Shown: positions 7,111 through 16,908, numbered from the stretch's first letter. The stretch is DNA of 64,000 nucleotides from Flavobacteriaceae bacterium UBA4166 (GCA_002379985.1 DFVG01000045.1:1250-65249); one strand, 5' to 3'. The notes: generated from the sequence alone by a model not told the origin. Program-made: numbers and translations.

Positions 7111-8145
7111 ATGGGATTTTTTGATTTCCTAACCGAAGAAATTGCGATCGACCTAGGGACGGCCAATACATTAATCATTCATAACGATAAAGTGGTGGTA
7201 GACGCCCCTTCCATTGTTGCCAGACACCGTACCACCGGAAAGATCATCGCAGTTGGACGCGAAGCTTCTATGATGCAAGGAAAGACCCATGAAAACATAA
7301 AAACCATTCGACCGCTCAAGGACGGGGTTATTGCAGATTTCGACGCCAGTGAAAAGATGATCAATATGTTCATCAAGGACATTCCGGCGCTGAAGAAGAA
7401 ATGGTTAAATCCTTCGCTACGCATGGTGATCTGTATTCCCAGCGGAATCACAGAAGTTGAAATGCGTGCGGTAAAGGAAAGTGCCGAGCGGGTGAACGGA
7501 AAAGAGGTATATCTTATCCACGAACCCATGGCGGCTGCGATTGGTATTGGCGTAGATATCATGCAACCCAAAGGAAACATGGTTGTGGACATTGGAGGGG
7601 GAACGACTGAAATTGCGGTCATCGCTTTAGGGGGAATCGTCTGTGACAAGTCGGTGAAAATCGCCGGAGACGTATTTACGAACGACATTATCTACTACAT
7701 GCGCACGCAACATAACCTGTATGTAGGAGAGCGCACTGCGGAAAAAATTAAAATTCAGATTGGTGCTGCCACCGAAGACCTAGAGCTACCACCGGAAGAA
7801 ATGGCGGTACAAGGACGAGACTTACTCACCGGTAAGCCGAAACAAATTCAAACCTCTTTCCGAGAAATCGCGAAAGCCTTGGATAAATCTATTCTACGTA
7901 TCGAAGATGCGGTGATGGAAACTTTATCTCAAACCCCGCCAGAACTAGCCGCTGATATTTACAACACAGGAATTTATCTCGCCGGAGGTGGTTCTATGTT
8001 ACGCGGACTCGACAAGCGCTTGTCGCAAAAAACAGACCTCCCGGTGTATATAGCCGAAGACCCATTACGTGCGGTGGTTCGCGGGACAGGGATCTGCCTA
8101 AAGAACCTAAACAAATACAAAAGTGTATTGATCGGTAAACAATAA
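7111..8145 (+). CDS. mreB: Rod shape-determining protein MreB
   Basis: A 344-residue actin homologue that polymerises under the inner membrane and guides lateral wall synthesis. Actin-fold ATP-binding motifs are visible: phosphate 1 (AIDLGTANTLI, about residues 12-22), phosphate 2 (VVDIGGGTTEIAVI, near 156-169) and the adenosine motif (LAGGGSMLRGL, near 290). The N-terminal GFFDFLTEEI helix is the usual membrane contact. It is the first gene of the mreB-mreC-mreD-mrdA-rodA operon, the complete elongasome core in the canonical order. Length is normal for the family. Confidence 0.97.
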   Translation: MGFFDFLTEEIAIDLGTANTLIIHNDKVVVDAPSIVARHRTTGKIIAVGREASMMQGKTHENIKTIRPLKDGVIADFDASEKMINMFIKDIPALKKKWLNPSLRMVICIPSGITEVEMRAVKESAERVNGKEVYLIHEPMAAAIGIGVDIMQPKGNMVVDIGGGTTEIAVIALGGIVCDKSVKIAGDVFTNDIIYYMRTQHNLYVGERTAEKIKIQIGAATEDLELPPEEMAVQGRDLLTGKPKQIQTSFREIAKALDKSILRIEDAVMETLSQTPPELAADIYNTGIYLAGGGSMLRGLDKRLSQKTDLPVYIAEDPLRAVVRGTGICLKNLNKYKSVLIGKQ

Positions 8146-8156
8146 GCAGCCATTCC

Positions 8157-8981
8157 ATGCAACAGATCCTATTTTTCTTTATTCGGAATAAGAATTTTCT
8201 GTTGTTCATCTTCTTATTTGCGATTTCCTTTTTCTTTACGGTTCAGTCTCATTCCTATCACAATAACAAGTTTATGACCTCCGCTAACTTCTTCAGCGGC
8301 GGCATCTACAATATTAAGAGCGGTATTACTGATTATTTCGGACTCCAAGATCAAAATGAATTGCTATTGAAAGAAAACCGTAGACTACGACAGCTCTTAG
8401 GTTCTCGAATCGCTTCCGACTCTAGCGCCATAGATTCATTACCGGCAGATGGGCCATTTGCCTTTGCGAGCGCTCGAGTGATCAACAACTATTACGCACG
8501 CACCAAGAACCATATTACGATCGATAAAGGCCGTAACGACGGATTGGAAATAGACATGGGTGTTATCTCTTCCCAAGGCGTGGTAGGCATCATTAGCAGC
8601 GTTTCTGCTAACTATGCTACGGTACAGTCTATTTTGAATACGGAAAGTCAGATCAATGCGAAACTGGAAAAATCGGGTCATTTTGGAACGGTGGTTTGGG
8701 AAGGCACCAACCCTTCCGAAGTAACCCTTATTGATATTCCCCGTATTGCGCCGGTAGCCGAAGGCGATATTGTGGTCACCGGTGGACGATCTACTATTTT
8801 CCCTGAAGGAATTTTGGTAGGTACTGTTTCGGCTTATGAGTTGGCACAGGGAGAGTCTTACTACGACCTCACCGTGACCTTGTTCAATGATATGACCAAC
8901 ATAGATCATGTCTATATCATCGAGAATAGGGATCTTCAGGAAATTCGACAACTAGAAACGACGATAGAGGATGCAGAATAG
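8157..8981 (+). CDS. mreC: Rod shape-determining protein MreC
   Basis: A 274-residue bitopic inner-membrane protein: an N-terminal transmembrane helix (FLLFIFLFAISFFFTV, about 15-30), a coiled coil region with DQNELLLKENRRLRQLL, and the periplasmic beta-barrel domain with VINNYYARTKNHITIDKGRNDG-type sequence and GVVGIISSVS. MreC links cytoplasmic MreB to periplasmic PBP2 and stimulates the elongasome. It starts 11 bp after mreB and overlaps mreD by 11 bp. Apart from the usual Bacteroidota divergence, nothing is unusual. Confidence 0.95.
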   Translation: MQQILFFFIRNKNFLLFIFLFAISFFFTVQSHSYHNNKFMTSANFFSGGIYNIKSGITDYFGLQDQNELLLKENRRLRQLLGSRIASDSSAIDSLPADGPFAFASARVINNYYARTKNHITIDKGRNDGLEIDMGVISSQGVVGIISSVSANYATVQSILNTESQINAKLEKSGHFGTVVWEGTNPSEVTLIDIPRIAPVAEGDIVVTGGRSTIFPEGILVGTVSAYELAQGESYYDLTVTLFNDMTNIDHVYIIENRDLQEIRQLETTIEDAE

Positions 8982-9477
8982 CGATATCATTAGTAATATC
9001 ATTCGATTTATTGTGGTGCTGCTACTGCAAGTTTTATTGCTGAATCACATTAACTTTTTAGGCTATATCAATCCGTATCTTTATTTGCTATTTATTTTAC
9101 TCTATCCTTTCACCGGAAATAAAAGCCTCCTGATATTTTTAAGTTTCCTCTTGGGCTTTTGTGTGGATGTATTTGCAGATTCCGGAGGCGTACATGCGGC
9201 AGCCTCAGTGTTCGTAGCTTGGCTTCGTCCTTGGTTGTTAAAATTTTCCTTTGGTGTAAGCTACGAATACAACGCTGTTCGAGTAAGTAAAGGCAGCCTC
9301 TCACAGCAACTCACCTTGATCACCCTTTTCGTGTTGTTGCATCATTTGGTGTTATTTTCAATGGAGGTTTTTAACGTTTCTCACATACTTTTGGTCTTGA
9401 AATCCACGTTGTTCAATGGGCTCTTTAGTATCCTTGTTATTCAATGCGTAATTCTTATCTTTAGTAGAAACAGCTAA
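8971..9477 (+). CDS. mreD: Rod shape-determining protein MreD
   Basis: A 168-residue polytopic membrane protein with about five hydrophobic helices (IRFIVVLLLQVLLLNHI, YLYLLFILLYPF, LLIFLSFLLGFCVDVF and others). The motif GFCVDVFADSGGVHAAASV corresponds to the conserved G-x-x-x-D region of MreD. It works with MreC and the SEDS-PBP2 pair in the elongasome. Its ATG lies inside the mreC end (11-bp overlap) and its stop overlaps the mrdA start by one base, indicating translational coupling. Similarity is position- and topology-based, as is usual for this poorly conserved protein. Confidence 0.9.
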   Translation: MQNSDIISNIIRFIVVLLLQVLLLNHINFLGYINPYLYLLFILLYPFTGNKSLLIFLSFLLGFCVDVFADSGGVHAAASVFVAWLRPWLLKFSFGVSYEYNAVRVSKGSLSQQLTLITLFVLLHHLVLFSMEVFNVSHILLVLKSTLFNGLFSILVIQCVILIFSRNS

Positions 9478-11339
9478 TGCGAAAATTATTACTTCTCATA
9501 CTCGTACTTATCAGCGGAGTGGTTTTTGCTTCGCGACTTTTCTATTTGCAGATTTACGACACCTCTTTTGAGAAACTTTCGGAAAATAATGCGATCAAGA
9601 TCCAGTATGATTATCCGCAACGCGGGTATATTTTTGATCGAAACGGAAAATTGCTAGTTTCCAATCAGCCTTCCTACGATGTCATGGTTATTCCCAGGGA
9701 AGTGAAGCCTTTAGACACCTTAGAGTTTTGCAAGCTTCTAAAGCTTACCAAAAAGGAATTGATCACTAAGTTAGAAAAAGCCAGGGTCTATTCTCCGCGA
9801 CTTCCTTCCGTAGTGATTCCACAGTTAACCAAGGCAGAATACGCGTATCTGTCTGAAAAGATGCATAAGTATGAGGGATTTTATATTCAGAAACGTTCGC
9901 TTCGAGACTACCAAATAGATCACTCGGCCAACGTACTAGGATATATTGCTGAAGTAAATAATCGCATCATTGAAAACAACCCCTATTACCGCATGGGAGA
10001 CCTCATAGGCATGCAGGGTGTAGAAGAACAATACGAAGGTGTGTTGCGCGGTGTAAAAGGCGTGAAATACACACAGAAAGACCGTTTTAATCGTGAGATT
10101 GGCCCGTACAAAGGAGGCGCTTTCGACACCCTACCGGAACGCGGAAAAGATATCGTACTTACTATAGAATCGCAGCTACAGGCCTATGGGGAAGAACTGA
10201 TGGTCAACAAACGCGGCGGAATTGTGGCACTCGAACCGGCTACTGGTGAGATCCTCGCCTTGGTGGCGGCACCCAATTACGATCCAGCCCTGCTAGTGGG
10301 TCGCGAGCGTTCCAAAAATTTTACCAAATTATGGTACGACACCATCGCCCGGCCATTATTTGATCGTGTATTGAAAGGAGAGTACCCTCCGGGATCACCT
10401 TTTAAAACACTTACGGGGCTTATCGGACTTCAAGAAGGGGTGATTGACACCAAAGAAAAAGTATACTGCCCACACGGTTATGTCTACGGACGCGGAAGAA
10501 AGTTAGGGTGTCACAGTCATGTCACGCCCCTCGCTATGGAAGGCGGTATTGCTAACTCGTGTAATGCTTACTTCTGTACTGTCTATCGCAGAACCATTGA
10601 AAAGTATCCGAGTCCGCAAGAAGGCATCCAGAACTGGCACAATCATTTGAAAAGCTTCGGTTTAGGAGATTATTTAGGATACGACCTGCCGATCGGAAGT
10701 AAGGGATTGATTCCGGATTCCACCTATTACAATCGCTACTATCCGGAACGGAATTGGTACGCGACTGCAACGATTTCGAATGCTATTGGGCAAGGAGAGG
10801 TAAGTCTAACACCCATGCAAATGGTGAATTTTACTGCTACCATTGCAAACAGAGGTTGGTATATCAAACCTCATATTATCAAAAACATCAAAGGAATAGA
10901 CACCATACCTTCCGAATACAACAAGAAACAATACACTACTATAGACGCCAAACATTTTGAGCCGGTAGTAGAAGGCATGCACGACGTATATCGATATGGT
11001 ACGGCTTCCGGTCTTCGGATCCCTGATATTGAAATCTGCGGAAAGACTGGTACCGCAGAGAATTACACGAAAATTGACGGGAAGCGCATGCAACTAACGG
11101 ATCATTCTGTTTTTGTTGCGTTTGCCCCGAAAAACAATCCCAAGATCGCCATTGCTGTCTTTGTTGAAAATGGCTATTGGGGAAGCAGATGGGCCGGAAA
11201 GATCGCCAGCTTGATGATCGAAAAATATCTGAAAGGAGAGATCACTCGTGCTGACCTTGAAAAATATGTACTTGAAGGAAGTCTCATGGATGAATACGCC
11301 AAACCGTACAGCGGAGAACCGTTTAAAATCAATCAATAA
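9477..11339 (+). CDS. mrdA: Penicillin-binding protein 2 (elongasome transpeptidase)
   Basis: A 620-residue class B PBP that cross-links peptidoglycan during elongation. After the N-terminal membrane anchor comes the pedestal/dimerisation domain with RGYIFDRNGKLLVSN (about 49-63), then the transpeptidase domain. The three active-site motifs are S307-P-F-K310 in PPGSPFK, S361-C-N363 in ANSCNAY, and K523-T-G in CGKTGTAEN. It overlaps mreD by one base and is followed by rodA, its SEDS glycosyltransferase partner, after three bases. Length fits the family. Confidence 0.96.
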   Translation: MRKLLLLILVLISGVVFASRLFYLQIYDTSFEKLSENNAIKIQYDYPQRGYIFDRNGKLLVSNQPSYDVMVIPREVKPLDTLEFCKLLKLTKKELITKLEKARVYSPRLPSVVIPQLTKAEYAYLSEKMHKYEGFYIQKRSLRDYQIDHSANVLGYIAEVNNRIIENNPYYRMGDLIGMQGVEEQYEGVLRGVKGVKYTQKDRFNREIGPYKGGAFDTLPERGKDIVLTIESQLQAYGEELMVNKRGGIVALEPATGEILALVAAPNYDPALLVGRERSKNFTKLWYDTIARPLFDRVLKGEYPPGSPFKTLTGLIGLQEGVIDTKEKVYCPHGYVYGRGRKLGCHSHVTPLAMEGGIANSCNAYFCTVYRRTIEKYPSPQEGIQNWHNHLKSFGLGDYLGYDLPIGSKGLIPDSTYYNRYYPERNWYATATISNAIGQGEVSLTPMQMVNFTATIANRGWYIKPHIIKNIKGIDTIPSEYNKKQYTTIDAKHFEPVVEGMHDVYRYGTASGLRIPDIEICGKTGTAENYTKIDGKRMQLTDHSVFVAFAPKNNPKIAIAVFVENGYWGSRWAGKIASLMIEKYLKGEITRADLEKYVLEGSLMDEYAKPYSGEPFKINQ

Positions 11340-11342
11340 CAA

Positions 11343-12599
11343 GTGAATCCAAGGGGAGAATACGTAAAATACGACTGGCTTACTATTTTCCTGTACTTAG
11401 CATTGGTAGCGATTGGATGGGTTAATATCTACAGTGCTTCGGCCAATGAGACCATCGAACCTTTTTCTACTTTTCAGGAAGAATATGTAAAACAATTGGT
11501 GTGGATCGGACTTAGTCTTCTCTTGATTGTCGTTGTTCTTGCGCTTGATTCAAAGTTTTATAATCGCTTCGGAAGTATTATTTATCTCGTGTCACTCGTT
11601 TCTCTGTTGGGATTATTTATATTCGGAAAAAATATCAATGGCGCCACGAGTTGGTATGCGTTAGGTCCTGCCTCCATTCAGCCTAGTGAATTTGCGAAAG
11701 CCGCCACGGCGTTGGCGCTTGCGAAGTTTATCAGTGATATTCAAACGAATATTAAAAGCTATAAACATCAATTGCAAGCCTTTATTATCATTGTGCTTCC
11801 GGCGCTGTTTATCATACCGCAACCTGATCCGGGAAGTGCTTTGGTCTACGCGGCTTTTTTATTTCCCTTGTATCGCGAAGGCCTTCATTTTATCTATCTC
11901 TTGTTAGGTTTTTTTGCGGCTGCCCTTTTCTTCGGAACCTTGCTTTTAGGAACCACATGGATATCTATTCTAATCGTATTGATCGCTGCTTTCGTTTATT
12001 TTTGGCGAAGGAAAAAACGGCCGAATCTTTTGAAATACGGACTCATTAGTCTCATTTGTATTGGCTTTGCTTTTTCGGTGAATTATATTTTTAATAATGT
12101 ATTTGAACAACGCCATCGCGATCGATTCAACATTGTGCTAGGAAAAGAAACCGATTCCAAAGGTATTGGTTACAACACCAACCAAAGTGAGATCGCTATC
12201 GGAAGCGGGGGTTGGACAGGAAAAGGATGGACGCAAGGAACGCAGACCAAAGGAAATTTCGTTCCCGAACAACAAACCGATTATATTTTTACGACCGTTG
12301 GAGAAGAATGGGGCTTTTTAGGAAGTATGGTGGTGATTGTCCTTTTTATCTTGTTGATCGTTCGAATATTAAGCAGAGCTGAACAACAAAAAGCGCAATT
12401 CAATAGGGTGTACGGGTACAGCGTTGCCTCTATTCTATTTATTCATTTCTTTGTGAATATTGGGATGGTTACCGGGTTGCTTCCCACCATTGGAATTCCG
12501 CTACCCTTCTTCAGCTATGGAGGTTCCGGACTTTGGGGCTTTACGATCTTGCTGTTTATTTTTGTTCGGCTGGATGCTTCCAATACTTTTTACAAGTAA
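11343..12599 (+). CDS. rodA: SEDS peptidoglycan glycosyltransferase RodA
   Basis: A 418-residue polytopic membrane protein of the SEDS family that polymerises lipid II into glycan strands in partnership with PBP2. About ten hydrophobic helices are visible. Conserved stretches are GATSWYALGPASIQPSEFAK (first periplasmic side), PDPGSALVY, EQQTDYIFTTVGEEWGF and the C-terminal PLPFFSYGGSGL. It starts with GTG, three bases after the mrdA stop, and is the last gene of the operon; a convergent nuclease gene ends one base further on. No terminator is visible between the two. Confidence 0.95.
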   Translation: MNPRGEYVKYDWLTIFLYLALVAIGWVNIYSASANETIEPFSTFQEEYVKQLVWIGLSLLLIVVVLALDSKFYNRFGSIIYLVSLVSLLGLFIFGKNINGATSWYALGPASIQPSEFAKAATALALAKFISDIQTNIKSYKHQLQAFIIIVLPALFIIPQPDPGSALVYAAFLFPLYREGLHFIYLLLGFFAAALFFGTLLLGTTWISILIVLIAAFVYFWRRKKRPNLLKYGLISLICIGFAFSVNYIFNNVFEQRHRDRFNIVLGKETDSKGIGYNTNQSEIAIGSGGWTGKGWTQGTQTKGNFVPEQQTDYIFTTVGEEWGFLGSMVVIVLFILLIVRILSRAEQQKAQFNRVYGYSVASILFIHFFVNIGMVTGLLPTIGIPLPFFSYGGSGLWGFTILLFIFVRLDASNTFYK

Positions 12600-12600
12600 C

Positions 12601-13410
12601 CTATTGCCACCATTCGAAGTCTGAAGTAGCTTCAAGTTCATTTTCTATGTCGTCTGGTAGTTGTGGAAAGAAATCGATGCCCGTTACAGCTTCCAACGCA
12701 TCTACAGAAATAGTATACTCAAAATAAGACTGACTTGAAGGTTGGTTAGGAACCAAAAAGGCGATAACCTCATATCCTCCTCCGTTTTTCATTATAATGA
12801 CCTTATAAAATGCATCGGGGATTGTTACCTTTTCACTCCCAATAGATTCGAGTCCGTTGCGAAGCACCCCACCAGTAACTATATACAGATCCCCTTTTTC
12901 TTTGGCCCATCGCCGAACCTTTTGTTCCAAGCGATTCCATATCCCAGAATTAAAATCATGGTTTTGCGGACTGATATTACTGGTTAAAAATGTTTCTTGA
13001 TATGCCTTATACGAAAAACGGCGGTCCCCCGCAGGACAGAGATGTCCCCTATCATATCCTGAGCGTTTGTAATTGCTCCAATGTGCTGAGCGTGAACGAA
13101 CTTTCGGGTCTAATTCGAAATCGGGCCTTCGGATATTTTTATTGGAAATGTGTTCTGGTTTCAGTTCGTACGCAACCCATTCGGCTTGTTCGTGACTTTC
13201 AGCATAAGAAAGTGTATAAAATTCGTGAAATACAACGTCGCGGGTACGACTCTTAGGCAGCAGATCCTCTCCCCAGAGCAAAGAATTAGTCTCGCTAGCT
13301 CCTTCCGAAGAAGTTACTGTAACGTCATTGGCGTCAATATAGCGCTCTGCAAAGTACAAAGCAGAAACGATCACAACGAAAAAAAAGACATACAGAAGCC
13401 GAGAACGCAT
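12601..13410 (-). CDS. DNA/RNA non-specific endonuclease (EndoG/NucA family)
   Basis: A 269-residue secreted or membrane-anchored nuclease of the beta-beta-alpha-metal family. An N-terminal hydrophobic segment (LLYVFFFVVIVSALYFA) serves as signal or anchor. The catalytic signature GYDRGHLCPAGDR places the general base at His123 (DRGH, 120-123); the metal-binding Asn (about 154, in NHDFNSGIWNRLE) and Glu162 follow at the family spacing. Such enzymes degrade DNA and RNA, here most likely outside the cytoplasm for nutrient recovery. It is convergent with rodA and monocistronic. No inhibitor gene is adjacent, consistent with export. Confidence 0.92.
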   Translation of the reverse strand: MRSRLLYVFFFVVIVSALYFAERYIDANDVTVTSSEGASETNSLLWGEDLLPKSRTRDVVFHEFYTLSYAESHEQAEWVAYELKPEHISNKNIRRPDFELDPKVRSRSAHWSNYKRSGYDRGHLCPAGDRRFSYKAYQETFLTSNISPQNHDFNSGIWNRLEQKVRRWAKEKGDLYIVTGGVLRNGLESIGSEKVTIPDAFYKVIIMKNGGGYEVIAFLVPNQPSSQSYFEYTISVDALEAVTGIDFFPQLPDDIENELEATSDFEWWQ

Positions 13411-13467
13411 GACGCAAACCTACGTTGAAATAACAGTTTTTGCAACCCTAGTAAGAAGGGTTTTTAT

Positions 13468-13623
13468 GTGTTAAAAGCGCAATTAGACTCGGCTTTGACC
13501 ACCTCCTATCAAATTGAAATTCCGTTTCGCAACGAAATGAATGGTACTGCGGAAATCATCACCGAAGACCTTCGATTATTAGAACGATTTTTCTATCAAC
13601 TCCGCGGAATATTTCACGGTTAA
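13468..13623 (+). pseudogene. Remnant of an HlyD-family secretion protein (C-terminal end only)
   Basis: This short frame is open from about 13429 to the TAA at 13621-13623. It encodes roughly 50 residues that look like the extreme C-terminus of the Bacteroidota HlyD-type adaptor that works with peptidase-containing ABC exporters: after LKAQLDSALTTSYQIEIPF come NEMNGTAEIITEDLRLLERF and FYQLRGIFHG. The stem GTAEIITEDLRLLERFFYQ is the usual last conserved block before the stop of these proteins. No upstream adaptor sequence, start codon context or exporter gene is present, so it is a decayed fragment. It overlaps the end of the convergent DppC-like gene by four bases. Confidence 0.65.
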
Positions 13624-14726
13624 TTACGCACGTCCAACGCATCACGAAGCGCATTCCCAATCAGCATAAACGCCATGACCAAACTCATAATGGCAATTCC
13701 GGGAACCAAGGCAAGATAGGGTTTTCCTAAGATGATGTAGGAATAGTGATCTTTGATGATTCCACCCCAACTGGGCATGGGTGGTTGTGCTCCAATTCCT
13801 AAAAAACTAAGTCCGCTTTCAATTAAGATAGCCGCTGCAAAATTAGCGGCAGAGATGATGATCACCGGTGCCAGACTATTGGGAAGGATATGTTTTGTGA
13901 TAATCCGAAAATGACCAAATCCTAAGGCGGTAGCTGCTGTTACGTACTGCATACGTTTAACGCTCATCACCTGCCCCCGCACGACTCTGGCTACTTCCAC
14001 CCACATGGTAAGTCCCACTGCAATAAAAACTTGCCAAAATCCTTTTCCTAAGGCCAATGTGATGGCAATAACTAACAATAAGGTAGGAATTGACCAGGTC
14101 ACATTAATAAGCCACATAATGGCAGCATCTACCTTTCCACCAAAATAGCCGGCCAACGCTCCTAATGTGATGCCAATCACCAAAGAAATGAATACCGCGA
14201 CAAACCCGATGGAAAGTGAAATACGAATGCCTATCAGCATTCTACTTAATAGATCTCGCCCGTATTTATCGGTACCCAGCAGAAATTTTTTTTCTGAAAT
14301 GTATTGCTTCGGAATGTCCTCTGGTGAAGCTGCATCGGGAAATTGGTCTAGGGAATAGCTTTTCTGAAGTCCTTGACCTTCGTCTTCATTGTATTCAACA
14401 ATATCAATCCCCTCAGGTGTAATGGTAACGTCGTTTATTGGTACTTCGCTTGACGGATTTTTCTTTCCTAAAAAGAACGCTTCGAAGGCAGATTGCTGTG
14501 CTGAAACGCTGGAAGGAATCGTCAATATCGTAGCACGAAACCCTGGAGGTTTCGAATGTATGGAAAGATGCATCTGGTTGGCATTTTTTGAGTCGTCAGG
14601 AGCCAAAGCGTATGCAAATACAGCGGTTAAGACACATAGAATTAAAAAGCAACAACTAAAAACGCCCCAAAAATTCCGTTTGAATTTTTGGAGCGCTATA
14701 CCGGTCAATGAGGTTGCTTTTTTCAC
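13620..14726 (-). CDS. Peptide ABC transporter permease, DppC/OppC type
   Basis: A 368-residue inner-membrane permease. The N-terminal OppC segment (KFKRNFWGVFSCCFLILCVLT) is followed by an unusually long periplasmic stretch (about 45-145) before the motif GTDKYGRDLLSRMLIGIR, then the five-helix permease domain. The EAA loop is visible as ATALGFGHFRIITKHILPNS, which contacts the ATPase. It should import oligopeptides with a DppB-like partner, DppD/F ATPases and a binding protein, none of which are encoded nearby. Lone dppC genes with the long insertion are a pattern I associate with Bacteroidota. It lies 49 bp downstream of the protease gene on the same strand. Confidence 0.88.
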   Translation of the reverse strand: MKKATSLTGIALQKFKRNFWGVFSCCFLILCVLTAVFAYALAPDDSKNANQMHLSIHSKPPGFRATILTIPSSVSAQQSAFEAFFLGKKNPSSEVPINDVTITPEGIDIVEYNEDEGQGLQKSYSLDQFPDAASPEDIPKQYISEKKFLLGTDKYGRDLLSRMLIGIRISLSIGFVAVFISLVIGITLGALAGYFGGKVDAAIMWLINVTWSIPTLLLVIAITLALGKGFWQVFIAVGLTMWVEVARVVRGQVMSVKRMQYVTAATALGFGHFRIITKHILPNSLAPVIIISAANFAAAILIESGLSFLGIGAQPPMPSWGGIIKDHYSYIILGKPYLALVPGIAIMSLVMAFMLIGNALRDALDVRN

Positions 14727-14775
14727 AGCTTAAAGGTACAAAAATGATCTTCTATACCGCTGCAAAGAAAGCATA

Positions 14776-16908
14776 CTAGTTTTTCACTTTTGCCATTTTA
14801 CCATTGCGGATATTATTCAATTTTAGATCTTCTAGCACATGAACGGCTTCTTCTACATAGATATCCTTGGCTAGGTTTTTATGCCAACGCTTACGTTTTT
14901 CACGCAAGGTTGTATCCTGACGCATCAATTCAACTTCATAAGGAAGTGATTTATAACTCAGTTTGTTATCATACGTATCGATGGCATCAAACTTCTTAGT
15001 TTCTTCTTGTCGCTGTTCTAGTTGTTTTTTGTATTCGGAAAAATTTAATGGCACCACTGTTTCATCACGTTGTGTTTTGATCCACTGGGCATTTTCTTCT
15101 ATCAAGCGAAGTTGATCACTTTCTGCCATACGCGCTTTACTCTTCTCGATGGTCGATTCGTAATCAATGTAACCATCCCAAGCTTCATATTCTGCCGGAC
15201 TGATCTTATCATACGGAAGGGGATTATCATAATCACGCTCTCCAATGTCAATGTAGCTATAACGGTCTGCCATCACTACGTCACTCTTCACACCTTCCAG
15301 CTGCGTAGAACCTCCGTTCACACGATAAAACTTTTGTGTGGTAATCTTCAGGGTTCCCATATCGCCCAAGTCATTTTTACGTAGCCATTGGTTGAGATCA
15401 ATCAGGTTTTGAACGGTTCCTTTCCCGTAGGATTGCTTACTACCAATAATGACACCTCGCTTATAATCTTGCATGGCAGCGGCCAAAATTTCCGAAGCAG
15501 AAGCAGACAATTCATTCACTAAAATTACCAACGGCCCGTCCCAAACAATGGATTTATCCTTGTCTTCCAAGACTTCTTTACGTTTTCCGTTAGAAGCAAC
15601 TTGTACTACAGGTCCTTTTTCAATAAAAAGTCCCGCAATATCCACAGCAGTCTGCAAGGATCCTCCACCGTTGCCTCGTAGGTCTAGAACAAGTCCCTCC
15701 ATGCCTTCTTCTTTCAAGCGAATGATCTCATTCTTTACATCTTTAGCAGCATTTCTTTCGGTATAATTTTGCATGTCGAAGTAGAACTGCGGAAGATTTA
15801 TGAGTCCGAATTTCTTTTCTTCTTTCTCAATCAACGTTGATTTAGCATATGTTTCTTCTAACTCCACGACATCACGAACGATGGTTTCTTCTTTGATACT
15901 GCCATCTACCGCTTTAATTGTTAGGGTTACTGAAGTCCCTTTTGGTCCTTTAATTAACTGAACGGCATCGTCCAAACGCATTCCAACAATACTGATAGGT
16001 TCTTCTTCATCTTCTTGTTTTACTTTGGTGATGATATCACCTACTTCAATATGCTCTCCGCGCCAAGCAGGACCTCCGCTAATCACTTCAACCACTTTGA
16101 TGTTATCGTTGTTTTTCTGAAGACGTGCCCCAATACCTTCTAATTTTCCGCTCATGCGAAGATCAAAACGGTCTCGATCCGGTGGCGCCAAATAATTGGT
16201 GTGAGGATCAAATTCTTCAACAATATTATTCAAGAAGATAGCAAAGTAATCCTTGCGTTCCAGGTCATCGGTGAAGTCGAAGTATTCATCTAATGAATTA
16301 CGTGTAGTCGTTCTTGCCTTTTCTTCAAGACTGGCATCCGATTTCCGTTCGTAACCCTCTTCCTCCTTGGTTTTGGTATCATTTTCTTCCACTAAATCAT
16401 AATAATTTCCGATGGTAGAGAATTTCAATTGCTGTCTCCAACGTTCTTTAAGTTCATTCTTTGAAGCTGCATAGGCAAGCTCATCGTAATCTACATTGAT
16501 CGATTCATTCGCGTTGTAGTCGAATGGCGTTTCTAACACTTGCTTATAAAATCCTTTAGCATCTTCCATACGTTTTTGGTAGGTTTCAAAAACAAGGTTG
16601 AAAAAGGTAAGGTCTTTCGCCTTAAGCTGATCATCAATCTCTGTGCGGTACACTTCAAAAGATTCAATATCTGACGCTAAGAAGTAGCGTTTCAATGGGT
16701 CGAGTGCTTCTATAAAATCTTCGTATACCCCTTCTGAAAAGGTATCGTCCATATCTTTCGGATTGTAATGGCCCTTTTCTAATACATACGTAATAAGATC
16801 AATCAGCAATTTATCTTTATCGGGATCATCGAATGATTTTGTGGTAAAGCTACACGAAGCGGCAGCGACAAAAACAGCCAACAATAATATCTTCAAATTT
16901 CGTTTCAT
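14776..16908 (-). CDS. prc: Tail-specific protease (S41A, Prc/Tsp type), lipoprotein
   Basis: A roughly 710-residue carboxy-terminal processing protease. The signal peptide ends in a lipobox (VFVAAASCSF), so it is likely an envelope lipoprotein. Then come a long helical N-domain, a PDZ domain (about 240-330, around GIGARLQKNNDNIKVVEV and VGDIITKVKQ), the S41 protease domain with GNGGGSLQTAVDIAGLF, the catalytic NELSASASEI serine motif and the lysine motif SYGKGTVQ, and a DUF3340-like C-terminus. Prc degrades or trims periplasmic proteins and controls wall hydrolases. ATGs at 16929, 16917 and 16911 are alternatives; MKRNLK at 16908 gives the best signal peptide. Confidence 0.93.
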   Translation of the reverse strand: MKRNLKILLLAVFVAAASCSFTTKSFDDPDKDKLLIDLITYVLEKGHYNPKDMDDTFSEGVYEDFIEALDPLKRYFLASDIESFEVYRTEIDDQLKAKDLTFFNLVFETYQKRMEDAKGFYKQVLETPFDYNANESINVDYDELAYAASKNELKERWRQQLKFSTIGNYYDLVEENDTKTKEEEGYERKSDASLEEKARTTTRNSLDEYFDFTDDLERKDYFAIFLNNIVEEFDPHTNYLAPPDRDRFDLRMSGKLEGIGARLQKNNDNIKVVEVISGGPAWRGEHIEVGDIITKVKQEDEEEPISIVGMRLDDAVQLIKGPKGTSVTLTIKAVDGSIKEETIVRDVVELEETYAKSTLIEKEEKKFGLINLPQFYFDMQNYTERNAAKDVKNEIIRLKEEGMEGLVLDLRGNGGGSLQTAVDIAGLFIEKGPVVQVASNGKRKEVLEDKDKSIVWDGPLVILVNELSASASEILAAAMQDYKRGVIIGSKQSYGKGTVQNLIDLNQWLRKNDLGDMGTLKITTQKFYRVNGGSTQLEGVKSDVVMADRYSYIDIGERDYDNPLPYDKISPAEYEAWDGYIDYESTIEKSKARMAESDQLRLIEENAQWIKTQRDETVVPLNFSEYKKQLEQRQEETKKFDAIDTYDNKLSYKSLPYEVELMRQDTTLREKRKRWHKNLAKDIYVEEAVHVLEDLKLNNIRNGKMAKVKN

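Noticed and set aside
13444..13464. Possible terminator hairpin AACCCT/AGGGTT followed by T-run between the nuclease gene and the HlyD remnant
   Set aside because: Only six base pairs, and no gene ends there on either strand; it lies upstream of the nuclease start.
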